A stretch of 64,000 nt of DNA from an uncultured cyanobacterium (GCA_903903925.1 CAIVAU010000188.1:1-64000); one strand, 5' to 3'. Numbered from the stretch's first letter, positions 41,608-51,338 are shown. Numbers and translations are program-made. The notes: generated by a model from the sequence alone, not told the origin.

Positions 41608-43233
41608 ATGCCAGAGATCTACCAGACATACGTCACTCAAATATCAAATAAATATGACGGTGAAATCCCCGCTCTGTTGATGTTAGAGGAATTTTCACCC
41701 ATTGCAGCCCAGATGTCAAAAGTTGCATTGCTCGGGTTGCAGAACCAGATGAAAAAGGATAAGTTGAATACTCAAATTCAGCGGCAGTTTAATGTAAATA
41801 AACGCCATGCTAACAGCATTATTAACTTCGTTAGCGGGGCATTGGCATCAGCCCAAGAATGTCACAAAGCCCATCTTGAAACACTATCCGCCAAGATTAA
41901 GGCAACCAAAAGTTCGATAGAAGACTTAAAGAGAAGGCTGAAGGCTCATAAGGAATACGTACAAGCAGTTTCCAAGCGTTCTTTAGCTATTAAGACGCCA
42001 GAAAAAACTAAAGCGGGAAAGCCCAAAAAAGTCCCAGCTTTAATGAAATTGCCAGAATTTGAAGAAGCTTGCCCCATCAATGGGAAAAAGTTCTATGGTA
42101 TGACGTATCTACAAATAGCTAAGCAGAATTTGCACCAAAAAAAGCGTCAGCTTAATATGTATTTAGCCCGTCAAGCCAAAGTCATCAAAGCTGGTGTTCG
42201 CGTGAATTTGGGCAACCTGGGTTCTATTCCATTCATTGGATCGACTGGAGAAAGCAACAGCAATCAAATCTGTCAGCTAATCCCTGATGTTATCCCTAGT
42301 CTAAAAATTCGTGTTCCTTATTTCTTGGAGGAGAGCTTTGGCGAATATGTAGTGTTACCACTCTACAAAATCAATCCATTTGGATACGACAAAATTCTTT
42401 CAGCATGGGCATTAAATGCCGCACTGACTTACGTCTTTAGTCGGAACAAGAAAGGTAAGTGGGTGGTAGCAATTACCTGCAACGTAGACTTCTTCCTCAG
42501 GATTAAAGATCACTCATTTGGATGTATTGGACTAGATATTAATCCAGGATCTATCGGCTGGTGTTCCACTGATCGATTCGGGAACCCTTCGGCATGGGGA
42601 AAAGTTAATTTAGATTTACACTCCTGTTCAACAGCACAAACGGAAGCACGATTAGCTGATGCTGTCACAGAGATTACTCAAAGAGCTTTGGCGACTAAAA
42701 AGCCAATAGTCATTGAGAAATTAGACTTTTCGCAAAAAAAGCAACAATTCAAAAAAGGGCGAAAATACAACCGGATGCTATCTGGTTTTGCCTATCGCAA
42801 ATTTTCTCAACTGTTGAAAGCTAGATGCTTAAAGTTAGGCATCAAAGTGATGGAAGTCAGTCCTAAATACTCCAGCCAAATCGGCGTTGTTAAATACATG
42901 CGACGCTACGGAATGGGAAGTGATAGCGCCGCAGGACTAGTCCTAGCACGGCGTGGTATGGGGATTTATCATGAGCGGTTGCCAGCGAGATACGCCTTTC
43001 AGACCTCGACTCAAACCGAGGCTCGTCAGCACGTCTTTGCATACTGGCAGCGCTTCCGTAAGTATTACTTGGAGCAAGGTTCTCGTAATGCTTGGTTCGC
43101 ACCCAATCTCACAGGTTCTACAGGCGATTCCTCCATGAACACCGGGAATACTACCAACAAGGTGGTTAAAAGGATTCTCAAAGCTTCAGTCGGAGGACGG
43201 GAGTGTAAGCCCCGTCTGGCAGTGAAGGTGTAA
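41608..43233 (+). CDS. TnpB-like RuvC nuclease (IS200/IS605 accessory type)
   Basis: This 541-residue protein carries the split RuvC domain of TnpB/Cas12 nucleases. The three acidic positions are Asp310 (FGCIGLDINPGSIGW), Glu370 (KPIVIEKLDF) and Asp439 (GMGSDSAAGLVLARRG). The characteristic SPKYSSQIGVVKYMRRYG stretch lies where most TnpB proteins have a CxxC zinc finger; no cysteine pairs are present here. A helical, basic N-terminal half with a coiled region (TLSAKIKATKSSIEDLKRRLKAH) precedes it. No TnpA transposase is adjacent, and no inverted ends are evident. Three hairpins begin at its 3' end, as expected for an omega-RNA. It may be a domesticated or minimal element. Confidence 0.82.
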   Translation: MPEIYQTYVTQISNKYDGEIPALLMLEEFSPIAAQMSKVALLGLQNQMKKDKLNTQIQRQFNVNKRHANSIINFVSGALASAQECHKAHLETLSAKIKATKSSIEDLKRRLKAHKEYVQAVSKRSLAIKTPEKTKAGKPKKVPALMKLPEFEEACPINGKKFYGMTYLQIAKQNLHQKKRQLNMYLARQAKVIKAGVRVNLGNLGSIPFIGSTGESNSNQICQLIPDVIPSLKIRVPYFLEESFGEYVVLPLYKINPFGYDKILSAWALNAALTYVFSRNKKGKWVVAITCNVDFFLRIKDHSFGCIGLDINPGSIGWCSTDRFGNPSAWGKVNLDLHSCSTAQTEARLADAVTEITQRALATKKPIVIEKLDFSQKKQQFKKGRKYNRMLSGFAYRKFSQLLKARCLKLGIKVMEVSPKYSSQIGVVKYMRRYGMGSDSAAGLVLARRGMGIYHERLPARYAFQTSTQTEARQHVFAYWQRFRKYYLEQGSRNAWFAPNLTGSTGDSSMNTGNTTNKVVKRILKASVGGRECKPRLAVKV

Positions 43234-43270
43234 ATCCTTCAGGGGAGAAGAGATTGACCGCTATCTCTTC
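43196..43270 (+). ncRNA. Candidate omega-RNA-like structured RNA at the TnpB 3' end
   Basis: Three perfect hairpins follow one another: GACGGG/CCCGTC (43196-43216), TGAAGG/CCTTCA spanning the stop codon (43223-43241) and GAAGAGAT/ATCTCTTC (43247-43270). In IS200/IS605 elements the guide RNA overlaps the 3' end of tnpB and ends at the element boundary, so the location fits. The boundary and guide cannot be defined without relatives. Confidence 0.5.
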
Positions 43271-43387
43271 GGTTGACCAGCTTTATCCACTTGTGGGTAA
43301 CTTTGGGTAAACTTTATTGAGCGGTGAATGAGAGATTACTTTAATGTAGGTTGGGTTGAGGAACGAAACCCAACATTTATCAGCAGA

Positions 43388-44434
43388 TCAGTTCCGATGG
43401 TTGTCTATGGCACTGAAAGTACCACCAAAGAGGCGATCGCGGATCATTTCACTCTGCAAGAAGTCGTGGGGAAAACCGAGTTCAATGTGACTCACTTCAT
43501 TTAGTCGTTGCAGATGTTCTGGCGATAGGGTGACATCAAGACAAGCTAGGTTATCATTGATCTGAGTTGCCTTACGTGCACCAATAATCGGGATGATGAC
43601 ACCACTTTGAGCGCGTAACCAAGCAAGTGCGACCTGTGAGGGTGAATGTCCAATTTGTTCAGCAACCTGGCACACCACATCAGCGATCGCGAGCTGGCGA
43701 TCAGAAATATTTGCTTTCATACTTTCCATCCGCCCCTGTTCGCTACTGCCATTGCGCTGATTGTACTTGCCTGTCAGTACACCACCGCCAAGGGGTGACC
43801 ACGGTGTAATTGCTAGGTCAAAGGCTTTTGCCATTGGTAATAAATCGCGTTCTGGTGTCCGTTGAACCAAACTATACTCAACTTGTAGCGCCACAAAAGG
43901 CGTCCAGCCTTGAAACTGCGCTAGGGTGTTCGCTTGTGCAACAATCCAAGCAGGTGCATCAGAAATCCCAATGTAGAGAACCTTGCCTTGGCGTACCATA
44001 TCATCAAAGGCACGTAGAATTTCCTCTACAGGCGTCATAAAATCCCAAGCATGTAACCAGAATAAGTCAATGTAATCAGTGTTCAGCCGTTTCAGACTGC
44101 CTTCAAGCGACTGCATCATATTCTTGCGATGGTTACCACTACCGTTAGGGTGGTTGTTTTGGTCATTCATTCGTAAAGGAAACGAGTATTTCGTTGCTAC
44201 GACAAAGCGTTCCCTTTCAGAGGCAATGAACTCACCAACAATTTTCTCACTCGTACCATCAGTGTAACCGTTAGCAGTATCAATGAAGTTACCCCCTGCT
44301 TCCACAAAGGCATCAAAGACTTTTCTACTTTCATCTTGGGATGCACCCCACCCCCACTCCTCGCCAAAGGTCATTGTTCCTAAACAAAGTTCAGAGACTC
44401 TTAACCCGCTTTTTCCTAAGAGTTTGTAGCGCAT
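43388..44434 (-). CDS. Aldo/keto reductase (348 aa)
   Basis: This is an NADPH-dependent aldo/keto reductase with a TIM-barrel fold. The catalytic tetrad region is visible: GGNFIDTANGYTDGTSE (Asp and Tyr), VVATKYSF (Lys) and DLFWLHAWD (His). The cofactor-binding C-terminus has PIIGARKATQINDNL. It resembles the YghZ/general stress Gsp69 type. The substrate is unknown. The ATG has AAGGAA upstream, and the gene is convergent with the TnpB-like gene. A second, different aldo/keto reductase lies at 48333. Confidence 0.92.
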   Translation of the reverse strand: MRYKLLGKSGLRVSELCLGTMTFGEEWGWGASQDESRKVFDAFVEAGGNFIDTANGYTDGTSEKIVGEFIASERERFVVATKYSFPLRMNDQNNHPNGSGNHRKNMMQSLEGSLKRLNTDYIDLFWLHAWDFMTPVEEILRAFDDMVRQGKVLYIGISDAPAWIVAQANTLAQFQGWTPFVALQVEYSLVQRTPERDLLPMAKAFDLAITPWSPLGGGVLTGKYNQRNGSSEQGRMESMKANISDRQLAIADVVCQVAEQIGHSPSQVALAWLRAQSGVIIPIIGARKATQINDNLACLDVTLSPEHLQRLNEVSHIELGFPHDFLQSEMIRDRLFGGTFSAIDNHRN

Positions 44435-44526
44435 AACTTCTATAATTCCTTAATTTTGTGAAATTCAGTTGAGCACTTACCTTCTGCTCATGTTTACAGC
44501 CATTTTCAGACCAATAAACTAGACTA

Positions 44527-44548
44527 GGGGCGCAAGGCATTGCGCCCC
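44527..44548. repeat. GC-rich hairpin repeat
   Basis: GGGGCGCAA and TTGCGCCCC form a perfect 9-base stem around GGCA, preceded by CTA and followed by TAC. It lies in the 260-base gap upstream of the aldo/keto reductase gene. It looks like a dispersed palindromic repeat rather than a terminator. Confidence 0.6.
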
Positions 44549-44695
44549 TACTGATTGATGTTCTTCCAGATGATTGCAAATCTAAGATTTTGTTACATCT
44601 TTCCATAAGGATATTGACAAATGTAGCAAAATATTATTAGGCAGTCACCCCAATCGTACGTACAGTTGGGATGACCCCGCTCATCTTTTTCCGGT

Positions 44696-47632
44696 GTGTC
44701 AATGGTCGATCAGGGGTTAAAAAAATTTTATAGATTGATTTTAGTGCTGTTAGGTTTGTGGCCCTTGTTTGATTTAGCCTCCCACTTAGCAGCAGAAGTT
44801 CTGTGGTTTGATGAAGTCGGATATTTACCAGAATTTTGGTTACGATTGAAGACGCAACTCGGTTTGTGGGCGATCGCCTTCTTCACCTCATCTGGGTTTC
44901 TACTGGGCAACTTAGCTACAGCCTCTCGTTTGAAGAACACAGGGAAATTGGGAGACGTAGGGAGGGGAAGAAGTCTTTCAAATATCCCTCCCTCTCTCCC
45001 TCTCCCCATCCTCTTAACAGTACTACTAGGACTGACTATGCTGGCAGGGTGGATAGTCATTTTCTATGGTCAGAAAGCTGTCAGCTTTTGGCATCCAAGT
45101 CTCAAATTGCTGAGTATATCCTTACATTTGCCACCCTGGTTGCAGGTACTGGAGTTCGTACATTTGCAACAGTTTCCCATCCCAATTGGGTCGTTGGGTT
45201 TGCTGTTAGGGTTGAGTTTTGCAATTTTTATTCATCCTGAATTTTCTCTAAGGGCGATCGCACTGCTTATAAGTTTGCTGTTGAGTTTCCTCTTATCTGA
45301 ACACTGGGTCGTTGTTTTACAGTTTTTCCATGCCACTCGTTTTAACCGCACTGAGTCAATATTTAACCGGGATATTAGTTTTTATGTATTCTCCCTGCCG
45401 TTTTGGGAACTATTGGATTTTTGCTTAGTCGGGCTGTTTCTCTACAGCTTGGCATCTGTGGCATTAATTTATCTACGGTCAGGAAATAGTTTAAGTGAGG
45501 GGAGGTTTCCGGGATTCTCTGTAGCACAGAGACTCCACTTGAGAAGTTTGGGAAGCATACTTATGCTGGCGATCGCTCTACATTATTGGATCGCACGCTA
45601 CCAACTGTTGTATTCTACCCGTGGGGTCAACTACGGTGCTAGTTATACTGCTGTGAATGTGCAGTTGCCAATTTATACAGGGTTAAGTTTTTTGGCAGTG
45701 GCGATCGCAATTTACCTAGTATTACAAATCATTGTTTTGTCCCAGGATGTAAAAGCAAGTCTTCAACTCATTCCCTACCCACGCCAACTGGTCTACGTCT
45801 TGGTATTATACATAGCAGTGGCGGTGTCTGGCGAAATCTTGCCAGATGTAGTACAACGTCTTGTCGTGCAACCAAATGAACTTGCCCGCGAACGCCCCTA
45901 CATTGAACGTACCATTGCCCTCACGCGACGTGCCTTTAATTTAAATCAGGTCGAGACGCAAATCTTTGATCCGCAGGGTCAGTTGACTGCATCTGACTTA
46001 GAGAAAAACAACCTCACAATTCGCAACATTCGTTTGTGGGATAAACAACCTCTGCTAGAAACCAATCGCCAGCTGCAACAAATCCGGTCTTACTACAAGT
46101 TTCCTGATGCTGATATTGACCGTTACACTTTGAAGCAGCAGGGGGGGAGTGAAAAGCAGCAGACCATCATAGCCGCAAGAGAGTTAGACTACGCAGCAGT
46201 TCCTAGTCAAGCTAAAACCTGGGTGAACGAACATCTGATCTATACTCACGGCTATAGTTTTACCCTCAGTCCTGTAAATATTGTCGGGTCTGGTGGATTA
46301 CCAGATTACTACGTTAAGGATATTGGCGTTAATGAAGAACCTCTGCAGAGAGCAAGTGCAGCAATTCAAGCAAGTATTCCTATTGATCTACCTAGAATTT
46401 ATTACGGTGAAATCTCCAACACTTATGTGATGACTGGGACAAAAACACCAGAGTTAGATTATCCGAGCGGTAATGAGAATGTTTATAATGTTTACGATGG
46501 ACGTGGTGGGATAGCGATTAGTAGCACGTGGCGGCGGTTACTGTTTGCCCAATTTCTCAAAGATTGGCAGATGCTGCTCACGCGGAATTTCACACCACAA
46601 ACAAAGTTACTATTTCGGCGTAATATTACAGAAAGGGTGCGGGCGATCGCTCCTTTTCTCCACTATGATAGTGACCCTTATTTGGTGGTGGCAAATGGGG
46701 GAGAAAGCAATATTAAAGGAGAAAAAACTTATCTTTACTGGATGATTGATGCTTATACGACTAGCGATCGCTATCCATATTCTGACCCTGGAAAAAATGA
46801 ATTTAACTACATCCGCAATTCTGTGAAGGTTGTCATTGATGCCTACAATGGTAATGTTAATTTCTACATTGCTGACCTTCAAGACCCAATTATCAATACT
46901 TTCAAGGTCATTTTTCCCAACCTACTAAAACCGCTCTCATCAATGCCACCTGCTCTCCGCAGTCATATTCGGTATCCGCAGGACTTATTCAAGATTCAAT
47001 CTGAGCGATTGCTAACTTATCATATGACTGAGCCGCAGGTGTTTTATAATCGAGAAGATTTGTGGCAAGTTTCTAACGAGATTTATGGTAGTAAACCGCA
47101 ACAGGTAGAACCTTACTACGTGATTATGAAACTGCCAAAAGCACAGTCAGAAGAATTCATTTTACTGCTACCCTTTAAGCCTACACAACGGACTAATTTA
47201 ATTGCTTGGTTGGCTGCGCGTTCAGATGAACAAGAATATGGCAAGTTGTTACTGTATGAGTTTCCCAAGCAGCAGTTGATCTACGGAACCGAACAAATCG
47301 AAGCTTTGATTAACCAAGATCCGGTGATTTCCCAACAGATTTCTTTGTGGAACCGTCAGGGTTCAGGAGTTATACAAGGAAATCTGTTAGTGATTCCAAT
47401 TGAACGTTCACTCCTCTATGTTGAACCACTCTACTTAGAAGCAGAAAAAAATAGTTTGCCAACTTTAGTGAGGGTCGTTGTTGCTTATAATAATCGGATT
47501 GTTATGGGAGCAACTTTAGAGCAAGCACTTTCTGCTATCTTTCAATCCAAGAAATCTGTGACACCTGCGATCGTCCGTCCTTTGGAGCAAAATTCCACAG
47601 ATTTGCGAAAGTCTCCTTTTCCTAGTAAATAA
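44696..47632 (+). CDS. UPF0182 family membrane protein
   Basis: This large protein belongs to UPF0182 (COG1615), found in cyanobacteria and actinobacteria, with no established function. The N-terminal 370 residues contain about seven hydrophobic spans (for example LILVLLGLWPLFDLASHLAA and ILMLAIALHYWIARYQLLY). The large C-terminal part is soluble and probably outside the cytoplasm, with motifs NPVEFLR-like NELARERPYIERTIALTRRAF, HLIYTHGYSFTLSPVN and LDYPSGNEN. The start is GTG at 44696 or ATG at 44702. A low-complexity insert (GKLGDVGRGRSLSN, PSLPLP) encoded by G- and C-rich repeats sits between the second and third spans. Its 3' end overlaps the convergent gene by 11 bases. Confidence 0.92.
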   Translation: MSMVDQGLKKFYRLILVLLGLWPLFDLASHLAAEVLWFDEVGYLPEFWLRLKTQLGLWAIAFFTSSGFLLGNLATASRLKNTGKLGDVGRGRSLSNIPPSLPLPILLTVLLGLTMLAGWIVIFYGQKAVSFWHPSLKLLSISLHLPPWLQVLEFVHLQQFPIPIGSLGLLLGLSFAIFIHPEFSLRAIALLISLLLSFLLSEHWVVVLQFFHATRFNRTESIFNRDISFYVFSLPFWELLDFCLVGLFLYSLASVALIYLRSGNSLSEGRFPGFSVAQRLHLRSLGSILMLAIALHYWIARYQLLYSTRGVNYGASYTAVNVQLPIYTGLSFLAVAIAIYLVLQIIVLSQDVKASLQLIPYPRQLVYVLVLYIAVAVSGEILPDVVQRLVVQPNELARERPYIERTIALTRRAFNLNQVETQIFDPQGQLTASDLEKNNLTIRNIRLWDKQPLLETNRQLQQIRSYYKFPDADIDRYTLKQQGGSEKQQTIIAARELDYAAVPSQAKTWVNEHLIYTHGYSFTLSPVNIVGSGGLPDYYVKDIGVNEEPLQRASAAIQASIPIDLPRIYYGEISNTYVMTGTKTPELDYPSGNENVYNVYDGRGGIAISSTWRRLLFAQFLKDWQMLLTRNFTPQTKLLFRRNITERVRAIAPFLHYDSDPYLVVANGGESNIKGEKTYLYWMIDAYTTSDRYPYSDPGKNEFNYIRNSVKVVIDAYNGNVNFYIADLQDPIINTFKVIFPNLLKPLSSMPPALRSHIRYPQDLFKIQSERLLTYHMTEPQVFYNREDLWQVSNEIYGSKPQQVEPYYVIMKLPKAQSEEFILLLPFKPTQRTNLIAWLAARSDEQEYGKLLLYEFPKQQLIYGTEQIEALINQDPVISQQISLWNRQGSGVIQGNLLVIPIERSLLYVEPLYLEAEKNSLPTLVRVVVAYNNRIVMGATLEQALSAIFQSKKSVTPAIVRPLEQNSTDLRKSPFPSK

Positions 47633-47969
47633 ATTCCCGCTCAGCCAGCATCTCCTTCTTGATGTCGCGAACTAACTCGACAATCGCTGCCGGAGAATCG
47701 TAGCCGCTGTCACTCAGCGCTTGGGTTAAGTCTTGGCGGACTTGCTCAATCGGGTTCTGAGCTAAATGGCTCTGCAATGATATTTCAGGCATCTCCTGCT
47801 TCAAGGAATTTAAAGCAACCTTGCTCTCTCCTTCTGGTGAAACAATCGTAACTGTTTGAGGATTTTGCAGTCGCGTTGCTTTCAAAAAGCGCAAAAAATC
47901 CAGAACCTCAGCCAAAATTGGCTCTGGAACCGCTGCCATTTCTTGTAGTATTAGCTCTTTTGACGTCAT
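47622..47969 (-). CDS. DUF2281-like small protein
   Basis: The N-terminus (LILQEMAAVPEPILAEVLDFLRFLK) matches the helix pattern of DUF2281-type antitoxin-like proteins common in cyanobacteria. The central part is a flexible linker, and the C-terminus (SDSGYDSPAAIVELVRDIKKEML) is a short amphipathic helix seen in other small cyanobacterial proteins. No toxin gene is adjacent, so it is an orphan if an antitoxin. It overlaps the end of the UPF0182 gene by 11 bases on the opposite strand. Confidence 0.7.
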   Translation of the reverse strand: MTSKELILQEMAAVPEPILAEVLDFLRFLKATRLQNPQTVTIVSPEGESKVALNSLKQEMPEISLQSHLAQNPIEQVRQDLTQALSDSGYDSPAAIVELVRDIKKEMLAEREFIY

Positions 47970-48199
47970 CGCAACCCCACGGTGGACCCTATGTTAGGTT
48001 CAATCTTCCTCTTATTTTAGTGCGCTACTCTAAACCTGGACAAACTTAAGGATTCAAGCCCTTAAAGACAGGGGAGCCAGTAGCGCGGAGTTTTTGACCG
48101 ATATGAGGGGTCACGAAGACCTACACAGTATCTGTTGAAGCAAAGAGGGAATTTAAGGAGCGACTGAGATTAGATTTTGACGATAGCAGTTGCTCATAA

Positions 48200-48325
48200 G
48201 AATTCAGGAGCCAGAATACAGGAGTTAGCATTGTTAAAGAATCAGGAAACAACAGGAGCCTTCCTTTGAAAAGTGAAAACAGATACCAAAAGAAAGATAA
48301 ATTCTGACTCCTGAATCCTGAATTC
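48200..48325. repeat. CAGGAGT-bounded interspersed repeat, 126-base copy
   Basis: The left end GAATTCAGGAGCCAGAATACAGG and the right end CTGACTCCTGAATCCTGAATTC are approximate inverted repeats. The inner sequences TTGTTAAAGAATC and AAAACAGATACCA match the 24570 copy. It fills most of the gap between the DUF2281-like and aldo/keto reductase genes. Confidence 0.75.
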
Positions 48326-48332
48326 TTACCAT

Positions 48333-49319
48333 TTACCGTCTCACTAAATTCATCATCGCCTCTGGATAACGTGCGCCAGCCGCAACGCCGTGGGGTGATA
48401 CTTCGTTAATTTGCTGGAGGTCTTCTGGTGTTAAAACAAGATCCACTGCTGCGGCATTCTCTTGTAAGTACTGTCGTCGCTTAGTACCTGGAATCGGAAC
48501 AATATCCTCGCCTTGAGCCAGTACCCAAGCTAGCGCAAGCTGTGAGGGTTTACACCCTTTCGCTTCAGCAATTTCCCCAATTTGCCGCACGAGTTCCAAA
48601 TTTTTCTGAAAGTTTTCGCCTTGAAAACGCGGTGACTGACGGCGATAGTCATCCTGTGATAAATCCTCAAACTGTTTAATTTGTCCGGTTAAAAACCCTC
48701 GACCTAAGGGGCTGTAAGCAACAAAGCCAATCCCCAGTTCTCGGCAGATATTAAGAATTTCATCTTCTGGGTCACGACTCCACAGGGAATACTCGCTTTG
48801 TAATGCAGTGATGGGATGGATAGCGTGAGCGCGACGCAAGGTTTCCGGGCCTGCTTCCGAGAGTCCTATGTATCGAATTTTGCCTTCTTTGACGAGTGCC
48901 GCCATCGCTTCAACGGTCTCTTCAATCGGAGTCTTGGGGTCAACACGGTGCTGATAGTATAAATCTATGGTATCCACACCCAAACGCCGAAGGCTGGCTT
49001 CACAGGCAGAGCGTACGTATTCCGGCGTGCCATTTATACCGCGAGCATTTGGATCAGATGTGCGAACGATACCGAATTTGGTAGCAAGAATAACATGGGA
49101 TCGGCGATCGCTGATCGCACGTCTCACCAGTTCTTCATTTGTGTATGGACCGTACATATCAGCCGTATCAAGGAAATTTATTCCTAAATCTAGAGCTTGA
49201 TGAATGGTTGCAATAGCTTCAGTATCGTCACGAGTGCCATAAAAGTCTGACATACCCATGCAGCCTAAGCCTATTGCAGAAACAGCGAGTCCACTTTTGC
49301 CTAATTGTCGAGTTTTCAT
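48333..49319 (-). CDS. Aldo/keto reductase (328 aa, AKR13-like)
   Basis: This enzyme resembles the AKR13/YajO-type oxidoreductases that start MKTRQLGKSGLAVSAIGLGCMGMSDFYG. The catalytic Asp and Tyr lie in INFLDTADMYGPYTNEELV, the Lys in VILATKFG and the His in IDLYYQHRVDP. The cofactor region VPIPGTKRRQYLQENAAA is near the C-terminus. The length is standard. It lies 14 bases downstream of the ABC transporter ATPase stop in the opposite sense of reading order, that is, 3' of it on the same strand, so it may share a transcript. Substrate is unknown. Confidence 0.92.
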   Translation of the reverse strand: MKTRQLGKSGLAVSAIGLGCMGMSDFYGTRDDTEAIATIHQALDLGINFLDTADMYGPYTNEELVRRAISDRRSHVILATKFGIVRTSDPNARGINGTPEYVRSACEASLRRLGVDTIDLYYQHRVDPKTPIEETVEAMAALVKEGKIRYIGLSEAGPETLRRAHAIHPITALQSEYSLWSRDPEDEILNICRELGIGFVAYSPLGRGFLTGQIKQFEDLSQDDYRRQSPRFQGENFQKNLELVRQIGEIAEAKGCKPSQLALAWVLAQGEDIVPIPGTKRRQYLQENAAAVDLVLTPEDLQQINEVSPHGVAAGARYPEAMMNLVRR

Positions 49320-49333
49320 GATGACAAATTACA

Positions 49334-50119
49334 CTACTCTGATTTTCCTAGATATGCTTCCAAAACTTTTGGGTTGGACTGAATTTCTCTTGGGGTACCG
49401 TCAGCAAGATTTCGCCCCTCCGCAAGCACCCAAACGCGATCGCACAACGACATAATGACATCCATATTATGTTCAATAATCAGAAATGTCATACCTTCCC
49501 TGTTCCAAGTCCGAATCCGTTCGCAAATCTCGTCAATCAGTTTTGGATTCACCCCGGCTGCTGGTTCGTCTAACAAAATTAACTTGGGATTGGTCATCAA
49601 CGCCCGTCCCATCTCTAGCAACTTGCGTTGTCCGCCAGATAAACTTCCAGCATAATCCTGGGCTTTTTGTCCCAATCCTACTGACTCTAACAGGAACATC
49701 GCCCGTTCTCGGAGTTGCTTTTCTTCTTGGGCTATTTTGTGTTGTTGGAATTGCACCTGCCAAAAGTTCTCACCAGTTTGTTTTTGCGCCGCTAGCAGCA
49801 TATTTTCTAGGACAGATAACCGCGACAAAGTCCGGGCTACCTGAAAGGTACGTATCATTCCCTGTTGGGCAATTTGGTGAGGCTGCAAGCGTTCGATGGG
49901 TTCGCCGTCAAAAATGACTCTGCCGCGTTCACAGCGGATGAAGTTAGAGAGTAAGTTAAATAAGGTGGTTTTGCCAGCCCCGTTGGGACCAATTAACCCA
50001 GTGATGCTACCACTTATCACTTGAATTTCAGCGTTATCTACTGCCTTGACGCCACCAAAGCTTTTGGAAAGACCACTTGCTACTAGTAGTGGAAAGTTGG
50101 ATGATTGCTTATTTGCCAA
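49334..50119 (-). CDS. ABC transporter ATP-binding protein, LivG type
   Basis: This ATPase energises a branched-chain or neutral amino-acid type importer (HAAT family). Walker A is GPNGAGKTTLF, the signature is GSLSGGQRKLLEMGRAL and Walker B is KLILLDEPAAGVNP; the LivG-specific IRTFQVARTLSRLSVLENML block is present. It overlaps the permease gene by 11 bases, so the two are co-translated. In cyanobacteria such genes are called natA/natC (or urtD/urtC for urea); the sequence alone does not let me choose a substrate. The LivH, LivF and binding-protein genes are not nearby. Confidence 0.92.
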   Translation of the reverse strand: MANKQSSNFPLLVASGLSKSFGGVKAVDNAEIQVISGSITGLIGPNGAGKTTLFNLLSNFIRCERGRVIFDGEPIERLQPHQIAQQGMIRTFQVARTLSRLSVLENMLLAAQKQTGENFWQVQFQQHKIAQEEKQLRERAMFLLESVGLGQKAQDYAGSLSGGQRKLLEMGRALMTNPKLILLDEPAAGVNPKLIDEICERIRTWNREGMTFLIIEHNMDVIMSLCDRVWVLAEGRNLADGTPREIQSNPKVLEAYLGKSE

Positions 50120-51236
50120 GGGTAAGTTCCTCCTTTTTCCCTAAGATACCTTGAGGACGCCAAATCATCAGTATCATCAAGATTAGACCTATGACCATGA
50201 TGCGAAATGCACCTAAACGGGCTTCATCAAGGGAGACGATTTTTGGCAAAAATTCACGAGTTAGGGCATCGTAAGCAAAGTAAATGATCGCCCCTAAAAT
50301 TGTGCCAATATTATTCCCAGAACCACCTAAAATGACCATGATCCAAGTGTCAAAGGTCAGCTGTGGTTGGAAATTGTCAGGGTAAATGGCGCTGAGTTGC
50401 CATGCAAAGAAAGCACCGGCAAGACCTGCGATCGCACCCCCCAGCATGAGGGATTGTACTTTATACCAAAAGACATTTTTTCCTAGTGCTTTCGGTATTT
50501 CTTCATCTTCGCGGATTGCTTTGAGGATTCGACCCCAAGGCGATCGCACTAGAATTTCTAGGCGCCAGAAGACAAAAGCTAATGTTAGGAGTAAAATTAG
50601 CATCAAACCTGCTTTCGGATTATAGTCATACAGTGCGATCGCTCCTGAAATATAAATTGCCACCCCAATGAGTGCGAACACAATTCCTATAATTAGGTGA
50701 GATAGGAATTCTTGCTTGCTACCGACCTTTTTCTGCACAAACAATGCTTGTGAAGCGCGAATCCATCGCCACAACTGCCAGAAAGTTAAGCCAGCAAGCA
50801 GTGTCAACAGCCCAATCATCACAAGTTTGATCAACAAATTGGGTGCGATCATGGATAGAGGTATAGGATAACTTTGCACACCAAAAGCCCCAGGTGTCCA
50901 AGTGTCACCCACAGGTAAATCTTGGTTATTCACGACTAGACGAATCAGTTCTCCAACCCCAATGGTCACTATCGCTAGGTAATCTTCCCGCAAGCGCAGA
51001 GTCAAGAAACCAATTACCAATCCTAACAACGCTGCGACTACTGCCCCAAGCAGCGCCGCCAACAGTAAGGGGACGCCCTTTAAGCTTAATAATACTGTTG
51101 TATAAGCTCCTAGTGTCATGAAAGCGACATGACCGAAGTTAACTAAGCCTGTAAAACCCCACTGCAAGTTCAGTCCCAGACCGAACAATGCAAAAAGTGA
51201 TGTAGAAATCGCTAGGAAAATTATATAGTCAACCAT
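50109..51236 (-). CDS. ABC transporter permease, LivM type
   Basis: This is the LivM-class permease of the same importer. It has about eight to ten hydrophobic spans, starting IIFLAISTSLFALFGLGLNLQWG. Family motifs are GLNLQWGFTGLVNFGHVAFMTLGAY, DYLAIVTIGVGELIRLV, SPWGRILKAIREDEE and LGGSGNNIGTILGAII. A loop insert (QALFVQKKVGSKQEFLSHL) lies in the middle. It starts with an ATG and overlaps the ATPase gene. It would pair with a LivH-type permease encoded elsewhere. Substrate is probably an amino acid, by family. Confidence 0.92.
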   Translation of the reverse strand: MVDYIIFLAISTSLFALFGLGLNLQWGFTGLVNFGHVAFMTLGAYTTVLLSLKGVPLLLAALLGAVVAALLGLVIGFLTLRLREDYLAIVTIGVGELIRLVVNNQDLPVGDTWTPGAFGVQSYPIPLSMIAPNLLIKLVMIGLLTLLAGLTFWQLWRWIRASQALFVQKKVGSKQEFLSHLIIGIVFALIGVAIYISGAIALYDYNPKAGLMLILLLTLAFVFWRLEILVRSPWGRILKAIREDEEIPKALGKNVFWYKVQSLMLGGAIAGLAGAFFAWQLSAIYPDNFQPQLTFDTWIMVILGGSGNNIGTILGAIIYFAYDALTREFLPKIVSLDEARLGAFRIMVIGLILMILMIWRPQGILGKKEELTLGK

Positions 51237-51316
51237 ATCAGCTCGTCATTGGTCATCAAAAAGGGAACAGGCAACAGGGAACGAGATGCGATCTCCTTCA
51301 CGGAACTTCATTAATA

Positions 51317-51338
51317 TTAAGTTAGTCAGCTAACTTAA
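51317..51338. promoter_or_regulatory. Perfect 9-base inverted repeat in the 51.2-51.5 kb gap
   Basis: TTAAGTTAG and CTAACTTAA flank TCAG. It lies about 80 bases upstream of the leftward permease gene and 205 bases upstream of the rightward small secreted protein gene, so it could be an operator for the transporter genes. The rest of this 308-base gap shows nothing clear. Confidence 0.35.

Noticed and set aside
47622..47969. Complete toxin-antitoxin module at the DUF2281-like gene
   Set aside because: No toxin-like frame lies on either side; the neighbours are UPF0182 and a repeat element.
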